Shown: piece after piece, positions 26,705 to 34,636 of the stretch
Layout: each line of letters opens with the position of its first letter
Position numbering within the stretch: position 1 is the stretch's first letter
Source: Janthinobacterium sp. PAMC25594
GTDB taxonomy: Bacteria; Pseudomonadota; Gammaproteobacteria; Burkholderiales; Burkholderiaceae_D
Direction: 5' to 3'
Length of the DNA stretch: 64,000 nt
NCBI RefSeq assembly: GCF_019443505.1
Contig: NZ_CP080377.1
Span: 4,960,001 to 5,024,000 of the forward strand
Notes under the pieces: model-generated
What the model was told of the DNA's origin: nothing
The model's database searches: none
The model's input: the letters and a program-made list of their open reading frames with translations, nothing else
Translations under genes and position numbers: made by a program

Positions 26705-27821
26705 TGAGCAGCACTCCTTCCTTGACGACGATACGTTCGCCCGCCTTCAGGCCGGAGACGATTTCCACCTGGTCGCCCCGGCTGGCGCCCACCTGCACCA
26801 CGCGCGGTTCGAAACGCAGCGGGCCGCGTTCGACCATCACGCGCGTCACCAGACCGCTTTGCAGCAGCGCCGCCGCAGGCACCATCAGGCCGCGCCGGGT
26901 GGCGCCGGCGAAACCGGCGTGGGCGAACATGCCCGGCTTGAAAATGCCGGTGCGGTTGTCGATGGCCACGCGTACCTTGACGGTGCGCGTCTCGCTATCG
27001 AGCACGGCGCCCACATAGGCGACCTTGCCCTCAAAATCCTTGCCGGGCCAGGCGTCGAGCGTGATGCGGGCCGCCTGGCCGACGGCCACCTGCGCCAGGT
27101 CCCTTTCGGCCACGTTGGCCGACAGCCACACGGTGGAGAGATCCGCCACCGTCATGATGGGCGCGTTGATATCGTTCCAGTAGCCGCCTTGGGCGCCGCT
27201 CATCTCGATCACGGTGCCGGCGATCGGCGAGCGCAGGACGTAGTCGCGGCGCGAGCCGCCGGCGCTGGCGCCGTACTGTGCCAGCTTGTCGGCGCTGGCA
27301 TGCGCATCGCTATTGGCCTGGTCGAAGGCCGCCTGGGCAGCCTCGTAATCCTTGTGCGCGGCGATCTCCGCCTCGAACAGGGTTTTTTGGCGCTGCAGTT
27401 CCTGGCGCGCTTGCAGCAGGGCGGACCTGGCCTTGCTATCGTCCGCGTGCGCGGCGCTCAGCTCCGCCGAATCGAGGGTGAACAGGGCATCGCCGGCCTT
27501 GACGCTGTCGCCCAGGGCGCGCTGCAGGCGCGTAATGCGCCCCGACAGGGGCGGCGTGATTTTCACCAGCTTTTCCGGCATCGCTTCGATGCTGCCCGGC
27601 GCATCGGTCTGCGTGGCGATATCCTGTTCTTCCGCCGGCGCGATCTGCAGGCGCTGGCGCAGTGGCGACGTTTTCGGCACCGTGATGGTGCCGTCGTCCA
27701 GATGCATCGATTGGACGGGCGGCGTGGCCGCCGCCGTCGGTTTGGCGCAGCCGGCCAGGGCCGAGCAGGCGAGAGCGAGGGCGCAGCTGGCGCCCAGGGC
27801 GTTGCGGGTGGTCGTGTTCAT
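26697..27821 (-). CDS. czcB: Periplasmic adaptor lipoprotein of metal RND pump (CzcB-like)
   Basis: Membrane-fusion protein linking pump and outer-membrane channel, 374 residues. The start at 27821 (AAGGAAAC upstream) gives a lipoprotein signal with lipobox LAGC (ALACSALAGCAKP). Biotinyl-lipoyl-like hairpin: KITPPLSGRITRLQRALGDSVKAG and VLRSPIAGTVIEM. Coiled-coil: RSALLQARQELQRQKTLFEA. Beta-barrel: GQAARITLDAWPGKDFEGKVAYVG. It is first in the operon, divergent from its presumed two-component regulator. Confidence 0.92.
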   Translation of the reverse strand: MNTTTRNALGASCALALACSALAGCAKPTAAATPPVQSMHLDDGTITVPKTSPLRQRLQIAPAEEQDIATQTDAPGSIEAMPEKLVKITPPLSGRITRLQRALGDSVKAGDALFTLDSAELSAAHADDSKARSALLQARQELQRQKTLFEAEIAAHKDYEAAQAAFDQANSDAHASADKLAQYGASAGGSRRDYVLRSPIAGTVIEMSGAQGGYWNDINAPIMTVADLSTVWLSANVAERDLAQVAVGQAARITLDAWPGKDFEGKVAYVGAVLDSETRTVKVRVAIDNRTGIFKPGMFAHAGFAGATRRGLMVPAAALLQSGLVTRVMVERGPLRFEPRVVQVGASRGDQVEIVSGLKAGERIVVKEGVLLNG

Positions 27822-27939
27822 CCCGTGTTTCCTTGTTATTGATGGTGATGGGGCATGCGTGGATGCCGTGCCCAGGCGGGCGGTCAGAGGGGAGCGCGGG
27901 CAGCGATATGACAGCGCCGGAAAAGCATAGCAATGTCGT

Positions 27940-27980
27940 CCTGAAGAAGCTCCCAAGAACGCCTGAATCATTCTTCAGGT
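27940..27980. promoter_or_regulatory. Repeated CCTGAA sites between czcB and the response regulator
   Basis: The divergent 238-bp region holds CCTGAAGAAG (27940-27949) and then the inverted repeat CCTGAA-TCATTC-TTCAGG (27963-27980). Three CCTGAA half-sites in 41 bp suggest an operator for the adjacent OmpR-type regulator acting on one or both promoters. Confidence 0.5.
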
Positions 27981-28059
27981 TCCGTGCGCGCAGGCCACGG
28001 CGCGGTAAAATGCAAGGATGGAAAATGCGGGAAAACGCAGCACAATGGGAAAGGCAGGC

Positions 28060-28740
28060 ATGAGAATCCTCCTGGTGGAAGATGACCGCAAGGCGGCGCG
28101 GCTGCTGGCGCGGGGCTTGCAGGAAGAGGGCTTCGTCGTCGACGTGGCGCACAGCGCCGAAGAGGGCGAGGACGAAAGCTATGCCGTCGCTTACGACTTG
28201 ATCGTGCTCGACTGGATGTTGCCGGGCAAACAGGGCATCGACTTTTGCCGCGATTTGCGCGCGCGCGCCATCCAGACGCCCGTGCTGATGCTGACCGCGC
28301 GCGACGCCACGGCCGACCGCGTGGCGGGCCTGAACATGGGCGCCGACGATTACCTCACCAAACCGTTTGAATTCGAGGAGCTGCTGGCGCGCATCCGCGC
28401 GCTGCTGCGCCGCTCCGACATCAGCCGCCCGCTGGTGCTGGCGCTGGCCGACCTGACGCTCGATCCCGTCAGCCACCAAGCGACGCGGGCCGGCGCGCCG
28501 CTGGTGCTCACGCCCAAGGAATACGCGATTCTGTTGATCCTGCTGCGCCAGGCGGGCGAGGTGGTCAGCCGCGCGCGCCTGGCCGAGCAGATCTGGCAGG
28601 CGGACCTGATCGGCATCGACAACCTGATCGACGTCCACGTGCGCAATTTGCGCGGCAAGGTCGATGCGCCGGGCCTGCCGCCGTTGATCCACACGGTGCG
28701 TGGACGCGGTTTCCGCCTGGCGGAAAACAACGGTGGCTAG
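28060..28740 (+). CDS. OmpR-family response regulator (CzcR/CusR-like)
   Basis: A 226-residue regulator: receiver domain (MRILLVEDDRKAARLLARGL, phospho-Asp in LIVLDWMLPGKQGID, TARD, GADDYLTKPFEFEELLARIRALLRR) and winged-helix DNA-binding domain (LTPKEYAILLILLRQAGEVVSRARLAEQIW, DVHVRNLRGKVD, HTVRGRGFRL). The start at 28060 fits the family; a Met at 28018 adds a non-family leader. It overlaps the kinase gene and diverges from czcBAC, so it most likely controls metal efflux. Confidence 0.92.
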   Translation: MRILLVEDDRKAARLLARGLQEEGFVVDVAHSAEEGEDESYAVAYDLIVLDWMLPGKQGIDFCRDLRARAIQTPVLMLTARDATADRVAGLNMGADDYLTKPFEFEELLARIRALLRRSDISRPLVLALADLTLDPVSHQATRAGAPLVLTPKEYAILLILLRQAGEVVSRARLAEQIWQADLIGIDNLIDVHVRNLRGKVDAPGLPPLIHTVRGRGFRLAENNGG

Positions 28741-30130
28741 CTTCCGCAAGCGCCTGCTGCGGGTGCACCTGGCCGTCATCCTTGCCATCGTCGCCTGTAC
28801 CGCGCTGGCCGGCTATTGGGGCTTGTCGCGCGCCGTGCATGGCCAGCTCGATGCGGCCCTGCTGGCGCTGGCCGAGACGGAAATGGCCATGCTGCCGGCC
28901 GCCCCGCGCCAGCCCGTGCAGGTGCACGAGGTGGCGTCGGGCCTGGCGCCGCCGTCGTTGATGCGGCTGGACCGCCTGGTGCAGATCATCGATGGCGAAG
29001 GCCGCGTGCTGGCGCGCAGCCGTAACCTGGAGGCGGCGCAGTTGCCGGTGTCACCCATCCTGCTGGCGCGCCTGGCGGCCGGCGAGACCGTCTTCGAAAC
29101 CCTGCCCAAGTTCGGCGAGGAGCCGCTGCGCATGGTTTCCATCCCCGTACCCGCGTCCGGCTTGCGCCTGGCGGTGCAGGTGGCCGGTTCGCTCGATGAC
29201 GTCAATCACGTGCTGGCTGCGGCCACCGTGCTGTTTGGCGCCATGGCGCTGGCCTTGCTGGGCGCCGTCGGGCTGGCCGGCGAAATGCTCACGCGTCGCG
29301 TGCTGGGCGCCATCGACGACGTGGTGCGGCAAGCCCATTGCATCGGCGAGGCCAGCCTGGGCTGGCGCCTGCCGCATCCCGGCACGCCCGATGAAATCGG
29401 CCGCCTGGTCGATACCCTGAACGCCATGCTGGAGCGCCTGGAACACGGCTATGACGCGCAGCGCCGCTTCACGGCCGACGCCTCGCATGAATTGCGCTCG
29501 CCCCTGTCGCGCCTGCGCACGGAAATCGAAATCACCCTGCGCCGCCCGCGCGACACGCCCGAGTATGTCGATGCGCTGGCGTCCTGCCTCGATGAAGTGC
29601 AGCGGTTGACGACCCTGGTGGAAGAATTGCTGATGCTCACGCGCCTGGACGTGGGCCAGGAGCGCAATGCCGTGGAAACCATCGCGCTCAATCCGCTCGC
29701 GCGGGCGGCCGCGCAGCGGCTGGAAAAGGCGGCGGCGCAGCGCGGCATCCGCATCGTCTTTGATGACAGTATGGCCGTGCAGGCCCGGGTGGCGGCAGGC
29801 CCCGTCGACCTGGTGCTGGCCAATCTGCTCGATAACGCCGTGAAGTTTTCGCCGCCCGACAGCGTCATCACCGTGTACGTGGCGCGCGATGGCGAACATG
29901 CGATCGTCGGCGTGGCCGATGCGGGACCGGGCATCGGCGTGGAAGACTTGCCGCATCTGTTCGAGCGTTTTTACCGGGGCGCCCAGGCGCGCGCGGGCGA
30001 GGCGCCGGGCTTCGGCCTGGGCCTGGCCCTGTCGCAAGCCATCGTGCACGCGTATGGCGGCAGTATCGAGGCGCGGAACCGCCCGCAAGGCGGCGCGCTG
30101 TTCCTCATGCGCCTGCCCGCTTCAAGCTGA
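28733..30130 (+). CDS. Sensor histidine kinase of the metal-efflux locus
   Basis: A 465-residue membrane kinase. N-terminal helix (LLRVHLAVILAIVACTALAG), a short periplasmic sensor of about 130 residues, a second helix, HAMP (RRVLGAIDDVVRQAHCIGEA), HisKA with the acceptor His in RRFTADASHELRSPLSRLRTE, and HATPase motifs NLLDNAVKF, DAGPGIG, GFGLGLALS. The chosen GTG start overlaps the regulator's stop by 8 bp; an ATG at 28700 lies deeper in the regulator gene. CusS/CzcS-like by context. Confidence 0.9.
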   Translation: MASFRKRLLRVHLAVILAIVACTALAGYWGLSRAVHGQLDAALLALAETEMAMLPAAPRQPVQVHEVASGLAPPSLMRLDRLVQIIDGEGRVLARSRNLEAAQLPVSPILLARLAAGETVFETLPKFGEEPLRMVSIPVPASGLRLAVQVAGSLDDVNHVLAAATVLFGAMALALLGAVGLAGEMLTRRVLGAIDDVVRQAHCIGEASLGWRLPHPGTPDEIGRLVDTLNAMLERLEHGYDAQRRFTADASHELRSPLSRLRTEIEITLRRPRDTPEYVDALASCLDEVQRLTTLVEELLMLTRLDVGQERNAVETIALNPLARAAAQRLEKAAAQRGIRIVFDDSMAVQARVAAGPVDLVLANLLDNAVKFSPPDSVITVYVARDGEHAIVGVADAGPGIGVEDLPHLFERFYRGAQARAGEAPGFGLGLALSQAIVHAYGGSIEARNRPQGGALFLMRLPASS

Positions 30131-30433
30131 AGGCGCGACGCCTTCCCAGCGCACCTGCCGCACTTGCGGCCAGGCGCCCGCGCGGTTGACGAAGCGCACC
30201 AGCACGGCGCGCTGCACGGCCAGGCACAGCACCGTGGCGATCAGCTGCACCACCTGCCTGGCCTCGTCCCAGCTGCGCAGCATCTGCGACGGCGCCAGGC
30301 CCGCGCCTTTCAATTCGGCCAGCAGCAGGCGCACCACGTGGTCGGCCTGCGCCGCCGGACAAGTGACGGTCAGGCGGTAGGTGGCGACGGCCGGCCCCCG
30401 TTGTACGAACCACAGCATCCATTTTTTCATCAT
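30122..30433 (-). CDS. Small protein coupled to mgtC, function unknown
   Basis: A 103-residue protein starting MMKKWMLWFVQRGPAVATYR. It has conserved-looking hydrophobic blocks (DHVVRLLLAELKGAGLAPSQ, VVQLIATVLCLAVQRAVLVRF) and no signal peptide. Its ATG overlaps the mgtC stop as TGATG, so translation is coupled. The predicted beta-alpha pattern (TYRLTVTCP, HVVRLLLAEL, later VVQLIATVLC) vaguely suggests a small ACT-like fold, like the C-terminal domain of MgtC; that is a guess. It converges on the kinase gene, overlapping by 9 bp. Confidence 0.75.
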   Translation of the reverse strand: MMKKWMLWFVQRGPAVATYRLTVTCPAAQADHVVRLLLAELKGAGLAPSQMLRSWDEARQVVQLIATVLCLAVQRAVLVRFVNRAGAWPQVRQVRWEGVAPSA

Positions 30434-31155
30434 CAGACTCCCCGTTCGGCGACAAATTCCGCGTTGTTCACCAGCGCCCAGCGCACGGCCGAGACGCTGC
30501 CTTCCAGGCTGACCTGGCTGACGATCTGCTCCAGCAATCCCAGGCTGGACAAGGGCGTGAGCAGGTCGGCGCGCACTTCGATGCGCCCGGCCTGCGCCGC
30601 GTCTTCGCTGTGCAGGGATTGCAGCATCAGCGCCGGCATGCCGCTGATCAGGCGCAGCATCAGCTTGCGCACCTGCACTTCCTGCTCCGCCTCGCACACA
30701 GCCGTCACGCGGTAGATGCTTTCCGTCTCGATGCCCGCCTCGCTGCCGTGGGCGTTGATGCGTTGCGCCAGGTGGCGCAGCACCAGGTTGGCGACCAGCA
30801 CGAAGCCCGTGCCGATGGCCGCTTCCAGCGCGAAACCGAGTCCGCACAGCACGCCGATGGCGGCCGAGCACCACAGGGTGGCGGCCGTGTTCAGGCCGCG
30901 CACGGTCATGCCCTCGCGCATGATGACGCCGGCACCGAGAAAGCCGATGCCCGACACCACCTGCGCGGCGATGCGCAGGTGGCCATCGGGATCGCCTTCG
31001 AGTACGGAAACCATCACGAACAGCGAGGCGCCGACGGACACCAGCGCGTTCGTGCGCAGGCCCGCCATGCGCTGGCGCAGCTGGCGTTCGGCGCCGATCA
31101 TGGCGCCCAGGGTCAATGCCGCGGCAACGCGCAGCGAAAAATCAAATACCACCAT
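30433..31155 (-). CDS. mgtC: MgtC/SapB family membrane protein
   Basis: A 240-residue protein: five predicted N-terminal membrane helices with the MgtC signature (GAMIGAERQLRQRMAGLRTNALVSVGASLF, GIGFLGAGVIMREGMTVRGLNTAATLWCSAAIGV) and a cytosolic ACT-like C-terminal domain. In enteric bacteria MgtC supports growth at low Mg2+ and restrains ATP synthase. The start at 31155 is preceded by GGGAG at ideal spacing; an in-frame Met at 31302 would add a non-family leader. A promoter lies about 260 bp upstream, leaving a long untranslated leader. Confidence 0.92.
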   Translation of the reverse strand: MVVFDFSLRVAAALTLGAMIGAERQLRQRMAGLRTNALVSVGASLFVMVSVLEGDPDGHLRIAAQVVSGIGFLGAGVIMREGMTVRGLNTAATLWCSAAIGVLCGLGFALEAAIGTGFVLVANLVLRHLAQRINAHGSEAGIETESIYRVTAVCEAEQEVQVRKLMLRLISGMPALMLQSLHSEDAAQAGRIEVRADLLTPLSSLGLLEQIVSQVSLEGSVSAVRWALVNNAEFVAERGV

Positions 31156-31418
31156 CAGTTTCTCCCGGCTGGGGAGGAACAGGCGAGTGCAAGGGCGAAG
31201 ACAATTCGCCCCGAAAGGGGGCAGCAGACGATAACGGTGGAACGATGAGGAGGGAAGTGGCGGCGAATGGACATCGCCGCTGGTAAAACCGCACCTTGCC
31301 ATGGGCCAGGCGGGCGGAATGCGCGCGTCTTGCCTAAGGCCGATCGCCGATGGTCAATCGACTACTGTCACTGGAACAAGCACCCACGAGTCACTCCATA
31401 TCATTGATAACGGGGGAC
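31156..31418 (-). promoter_or_regulatory. Long 5' leader of mgtC
   Basis: About 260 nt between the predicted promoter and the mgtC start contain no conserved ORF. mgtC leaders in other bacteria sense Mg2+, ATP or proline, and a leader this long would allow similar control. I could not assign it to a known riboswitch class. Confidence 0.4.
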
Positions 31419-31447
31419 AGTCTAGCCAGTGGGGCCGCTTTAGTCAA
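31419..31447 (-). promoter_or_regulatory. Predicted sigma70 promoter for mgtC
   Basis: On the minus strand TTGACT (31447-31442) and TAGACT (31424-31419) are separated by exactly 17 bp. It points at mgtC and is the only strong match in the gap between the RND pump and mgtC. Confidence 0.65.
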
Positions 31448-31477
31448 CTGAAGCTCTCTTCAGGAAGCCGCCGCGTC

Positions 31478-31497
31478 GTCCCCGCCAATGCGGGGAC
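31478..31497. terminator. Hairpin downstream of the AcrB-like gene
   Basis: Perfect stem GTCCCCGC (31478-31485) / GCGGGGAC (31490-31497), loop CAAT, about 25 bp past the RND stop codon. There is no clear T-run in either direction, so it may stabilise the transcript end or be a dispersed repeat rather than a classic terminator. Confidence 0.45.
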
Positions 31498-31519
31498 GGT
31501 GAAGGCGACCGGTGGAAAC

Positions 31520-34500
31520 TTAATGGGCTGCGGGTGCCTGGTCAGCGTCGGCATGGGCATGCTCGCCGCCACCGAAAAAGCGCGCGGCGCGCTTGCCCAG
31601 GCTGTCGAGGTAGGTGTAGGCGACGGGCACCACCACCAGCGTCAATAGCGTCGAGGTGATGACGCCGCCGATGACGGCGCGGCCCATGGGCGCCTGCGAT
31701 TCGCCGCCGTCGCCCATGCCGATGGCCATCGGCAGCATGCCGAAGACCATCGCCAGGGTCGTCATCAGGATGGGGCGCAAGCGCACTTGCCCCGCTTCCA
31801 TCAGCGCTTCAAACTGCCCCAGGCCTTCGCGCTGGCGCTGGTTGGTGAAGTCCACCAGCAAAATCGCATTCTTGGTGACCAGGCCCATCAGCATGATGAA
31901 GCCGATCACGGAGAAAATGTTCAGGGTGCTGCCCGTCATGAGGAGGGCCAGCAGCACGCCGATCAAGGAGAGCGGCAACGACACCATGATGGCGATCGGC
32001 TGCAAAAAGCTGCCGAACTGCGACGCCAGCACCAGGTAGATGAAGATCACGGCGATCCCCAGCGCCATCATCGCGCCGCCCATGGTTTCGGCCATCTGCT
32101 GCGCATTGCCGGCCACGTCGAAGCGCACGCCGGGCGGCAGGTCGATGGATTTCATGGCTTTCTGCACGTCGGCGTCGACGTCGCCGGCAGGGCGGCCCTG
32201 CACGCCCGCATAGATGGCGACGCGGCGCTGCAAGGCCTGGCGTTTCAGCACTTGCGGGCTGGACGAGGGCACGAATTCGACCACCTGGCGCAGCGGAATC
32301 ATGATGGGCTTGCCGTTCGCGTCAAACTTGCTGGATGCCAGCGACAGGTCGGCCAGGTCGGCCACCTTTTGCCGGCCTGACTTGGGCAGCTGCACGTTGA
32401 CGTCATAGTTTTGCCCGTCGGACGCCAGCCAGTGGCTGACCGTGTCGCCCGCCACGAACGGACGCAGGGCATTGCCGATCTGCTGCACCGACAGTCCCAG
32501 GTCGCTGGCCAGTTCGTTGTTGATCTTCACGGTGGTCGACGGATTGGCGCCTTCCTGGCTGTACTCCATGTCGGCCAGACCCTTGATGGTGCGCATCTTG
32601 TCCATCAGGCGGTGTGCCACCGCATCGAGCTTGCCTTCGTCCGTGCCCAGGATGGCGATGAAGATGGGGCGGTTGCCGACCGACAGGGTAATGCCGGCAA
32701 TCGGCGCCAGGCGTTCGCGGATCAGTTTTTCCAGTTCCTGCTGCGAGCGGCGCTTGTGCGTCTTGATGTCCGTCAGCTTCAGGTTCACTTCGGCCGCGTT
32801 GCGTCCATCGGGCGTGCCGATATTGGCCACCAGGCTGTCGATCTCGGGAAATTCTTTCAAGGCCGTTTCGATCTGGCGCACTTTGCTGTCCGTGTATTCG
32901 AGGCTGGAGCCGACGGGCGTCTTGAAGCGCAGGTTGACCCAGCCCTGGTCCGTCTCGGGGAACATCTCGCCGCCGATCATGGGCACGAGCATCAGGCTGC
33001 CCGCGAACAGGGCGAAGGCCGTGGCCAAGGTCGTCTTGCGCCAGCGCAGGGCAATACCCAGTACCTTGCCGTACCAGACGTGCAGGCGGTCGATGCCCGT
33101 CTCGATCCAGGCCATGAAGCGGCCCAGCCACGGCGCGTACTTGAAGCGGTCCTTGACGGGGTCGCGCCAGACGGACGACAGCATGGGGTCGAGCGTGAAG
33201 CTGACGAACAGCGAGACGAGCACGGCGACGGCCACGGTGATGCCGAACTGCAGGAAGAAGCGGCCGATGATGCCGTCCATGAAGGCGACCGGCACGAACA
33301 CGGCGACGATGGCGAACGTGGTGGCCATCACGGCGAGGCCGATTTCATTGGTGCCGTCGTTGGCCGCCTGGTAGTGGCTCTTGCCCATGCCCAGGTGGCG
33401 CACGATGTTTTCGCGCACCACGATGGCGTCATCGATCAACAGGCCGATGCACAAGGACAGCGCCATCAGGGTCAAAAAGTTCAGCGTAAAACCAAACGCC
33501 TTCATGGCGATGAAGCTGGCCAGCACGGAGATCGGCAGGGTCAAGCCCGTGATGATGGTCGAACGCCACGAGTGCAGGAACAGGAAGACGATCACCATGG
33601 TCAGCACGGCGCCTTCGATGATGGTGCGCTTGACGTTATCGAGCTGGCTTTGCATGCGTTCCGATTCGTCGTCGAGCACGCGCAGCTTGATATCGGGCGG
33701 CAGCGTCTTTTGCAGGTCCGCCGCCACTTTCAGGATGCCGGTGCCCACTTCGACCACGTTGGCGTCCTGCACCTTGGTGATTTCCATGGTCACGGCTTGC
33801 TGGCCGTTCATGCGCGAAATCGACAGTTCTTCCTGCTCGCCGTCGACCACGGTGGCCACCTGGTCCAGGTAGACGGGGCCGACGGCGCGGCGCGCGACGA
33901 TGATCTTGCCGAATTCGCGCGCATCCTTGATCTTGCCTTCCACGCGCACCAGCTGTTCGGCCGCGCCATGGCTGATCGAGCCGGCCGGCAAATTGGTATT
34001 CGTCGCCTGGATGGCGCGGATGACTTCATCGACGCCGATGCCCTGGGCATTGAGCTCGATCGGCTTCATGCTGATGAGGATCTGGCGCGCGCGCAGGCCG
34101 CGCAGCTTGACTTGTCCCACGCCGGCCACGCCCTGGAAGCGCTTGCTGATGATCTGCTCCGTCATGGTCGACAGCGAGCGCAGGTCATGCCCGGTGGATG
34201 TGAGCACGATGGTGGCGATGGGGCGTTCGTTGTCGCCTTCGGCGCGCGCGATGAACGGGTCCTTGGCTTCCTTCGGGAAGCGCGGACGGACCAGCGCCAC
34301 CTTGTCGCGCAAGTCCTGCATGGCCTTGTCCATGTTGGTCGACAGCTCGAATTCCAGGTAGACGCCGGCGCGTCCTTCCCACGAGTTGGCGCGGATGGTC
34401 TTGATGCCGCTGACGGTGTTGACGGCGTCCTCGATGGGGCGCGTGATGTCGTTTTCCACGGCTTCCGGCGAGGCGCCCGGGTAGTTCACTTCAATGGCGG

Positions 34501-34633
34501 CGAACGGGAACTGCACGCTGGGCATGCTCTCCACGCCCAGGCCCCGGTAGGAGAAGATACCGAGCACCACCAGCGCCACCATGACCATGGTGGCGAAGAC
34601 GGGGTTTTGAATACTGACTTTGGTCATCCACAT
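31520..34633 (-). CDS. RND multidrug efflux transporter (AcrB/HAE family)
   Basis: Inner-membrane proton/drug antiporter of 1037 residues. Landmarks: QNPVFATMVMVALVVLGIFS, VNYPGASPEAVENDITRPIEDAV, the fourth-helix LSLCIGLLIDDAIVVRENIVRH with the paired aspartates of proton transport, and the C-terminal GLVTKNAILLVDFTNQRQREG. It follows the adaptor gene by 3 bp in the same operon. The HAE-type DD motif separates it from the metal pump at 23.6-26.7 kb. No outer-membrane channel gene is linked. Confidence 0.93.
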   Translation of the reverse strand: MWMTKVSIQNPVFATMVMVALVVLGIFSYRGLGVESMPSVQFPFAAIEVNYPGASPEAVENDITRPIEDAVNTVSGIKTIRANSWEGRAGVYLEFELSTNMDKAMQDLRDKVALVRPRFPKEAKDPFIARAEGDNERPIATIVLTSTGHDLRSLSTMTEQIISKRFQGVAGVGQVKLRGLRARQILISMKPIELNAQGIGVDEVIRAIQATNTNLPAGSISHGAAEQLVRVEGKIKDAREFGKIIVARRAVGPVYLDQVATVVDGEQEELSISRMNGQQAVTMEITKVQDANVVEVGTGILKVAADLQKTLPPDIKLRVLDDESERMQSQLDNVKRTIIEGAVLTMVIVFLFLHSWRSTIITGLTLPISVLASFIAMKAFGFTLNFLTLMALSLCIGLLIDDAIVVRENIVRHLGMGKSHYQAANDGTNEIGLAVMATTFAIVAVFVPVAFMDGIIGRFFLQFGITVAVAVLVSLFVSFTLDPMLSSVWRDPVKDRFKYAPWLGRFMAWIETGIDRLHVWYGKVLGIALRWRKTTLATAFALFAGSLMLVPMIGGEMFPETDQGWVNLRFKTPVGSSLEYTDSKVRQIETALKEFPEIDSLVANIGTPDGRNAAEVNLKLTDIKTHKRRSQQELEKLIRERLAPIAGITLSVGNRPIFIAILGTDEGKLDAVAHRLMDKMRTIKGLADMEYSQEGANPSTTVKINNELASDLGLSVQQIGNALRPFVAGDTVSHWLASDGQNYDVNVQLPKSGRQKVADLADLSLASSKFDANGKPIMIPLRQVVEFVPSSSPQVLKRQALQRRVAIYAGVQGRPAGDVDADVQKAMKSIDLPPGVRFDVAGNAQQMAETMGGAMMALGIAVIFIYLVLASQFGSFLQPIAIMVSLPLSLIGVLLALLMTGSTLNIFSVIGFIMLMGLVTKNAILLVDFTNQRQREGLGQFEALMEAGQVRLRPILMTTLAMVFGMLPMAIGMGDGGESQAPMGRAVIGGVITSTLLTLVVVPVAYTYLDSLGKRAARFFGGGEHAHADADQAPAAH

Positions 34634-34636
34634 GGC

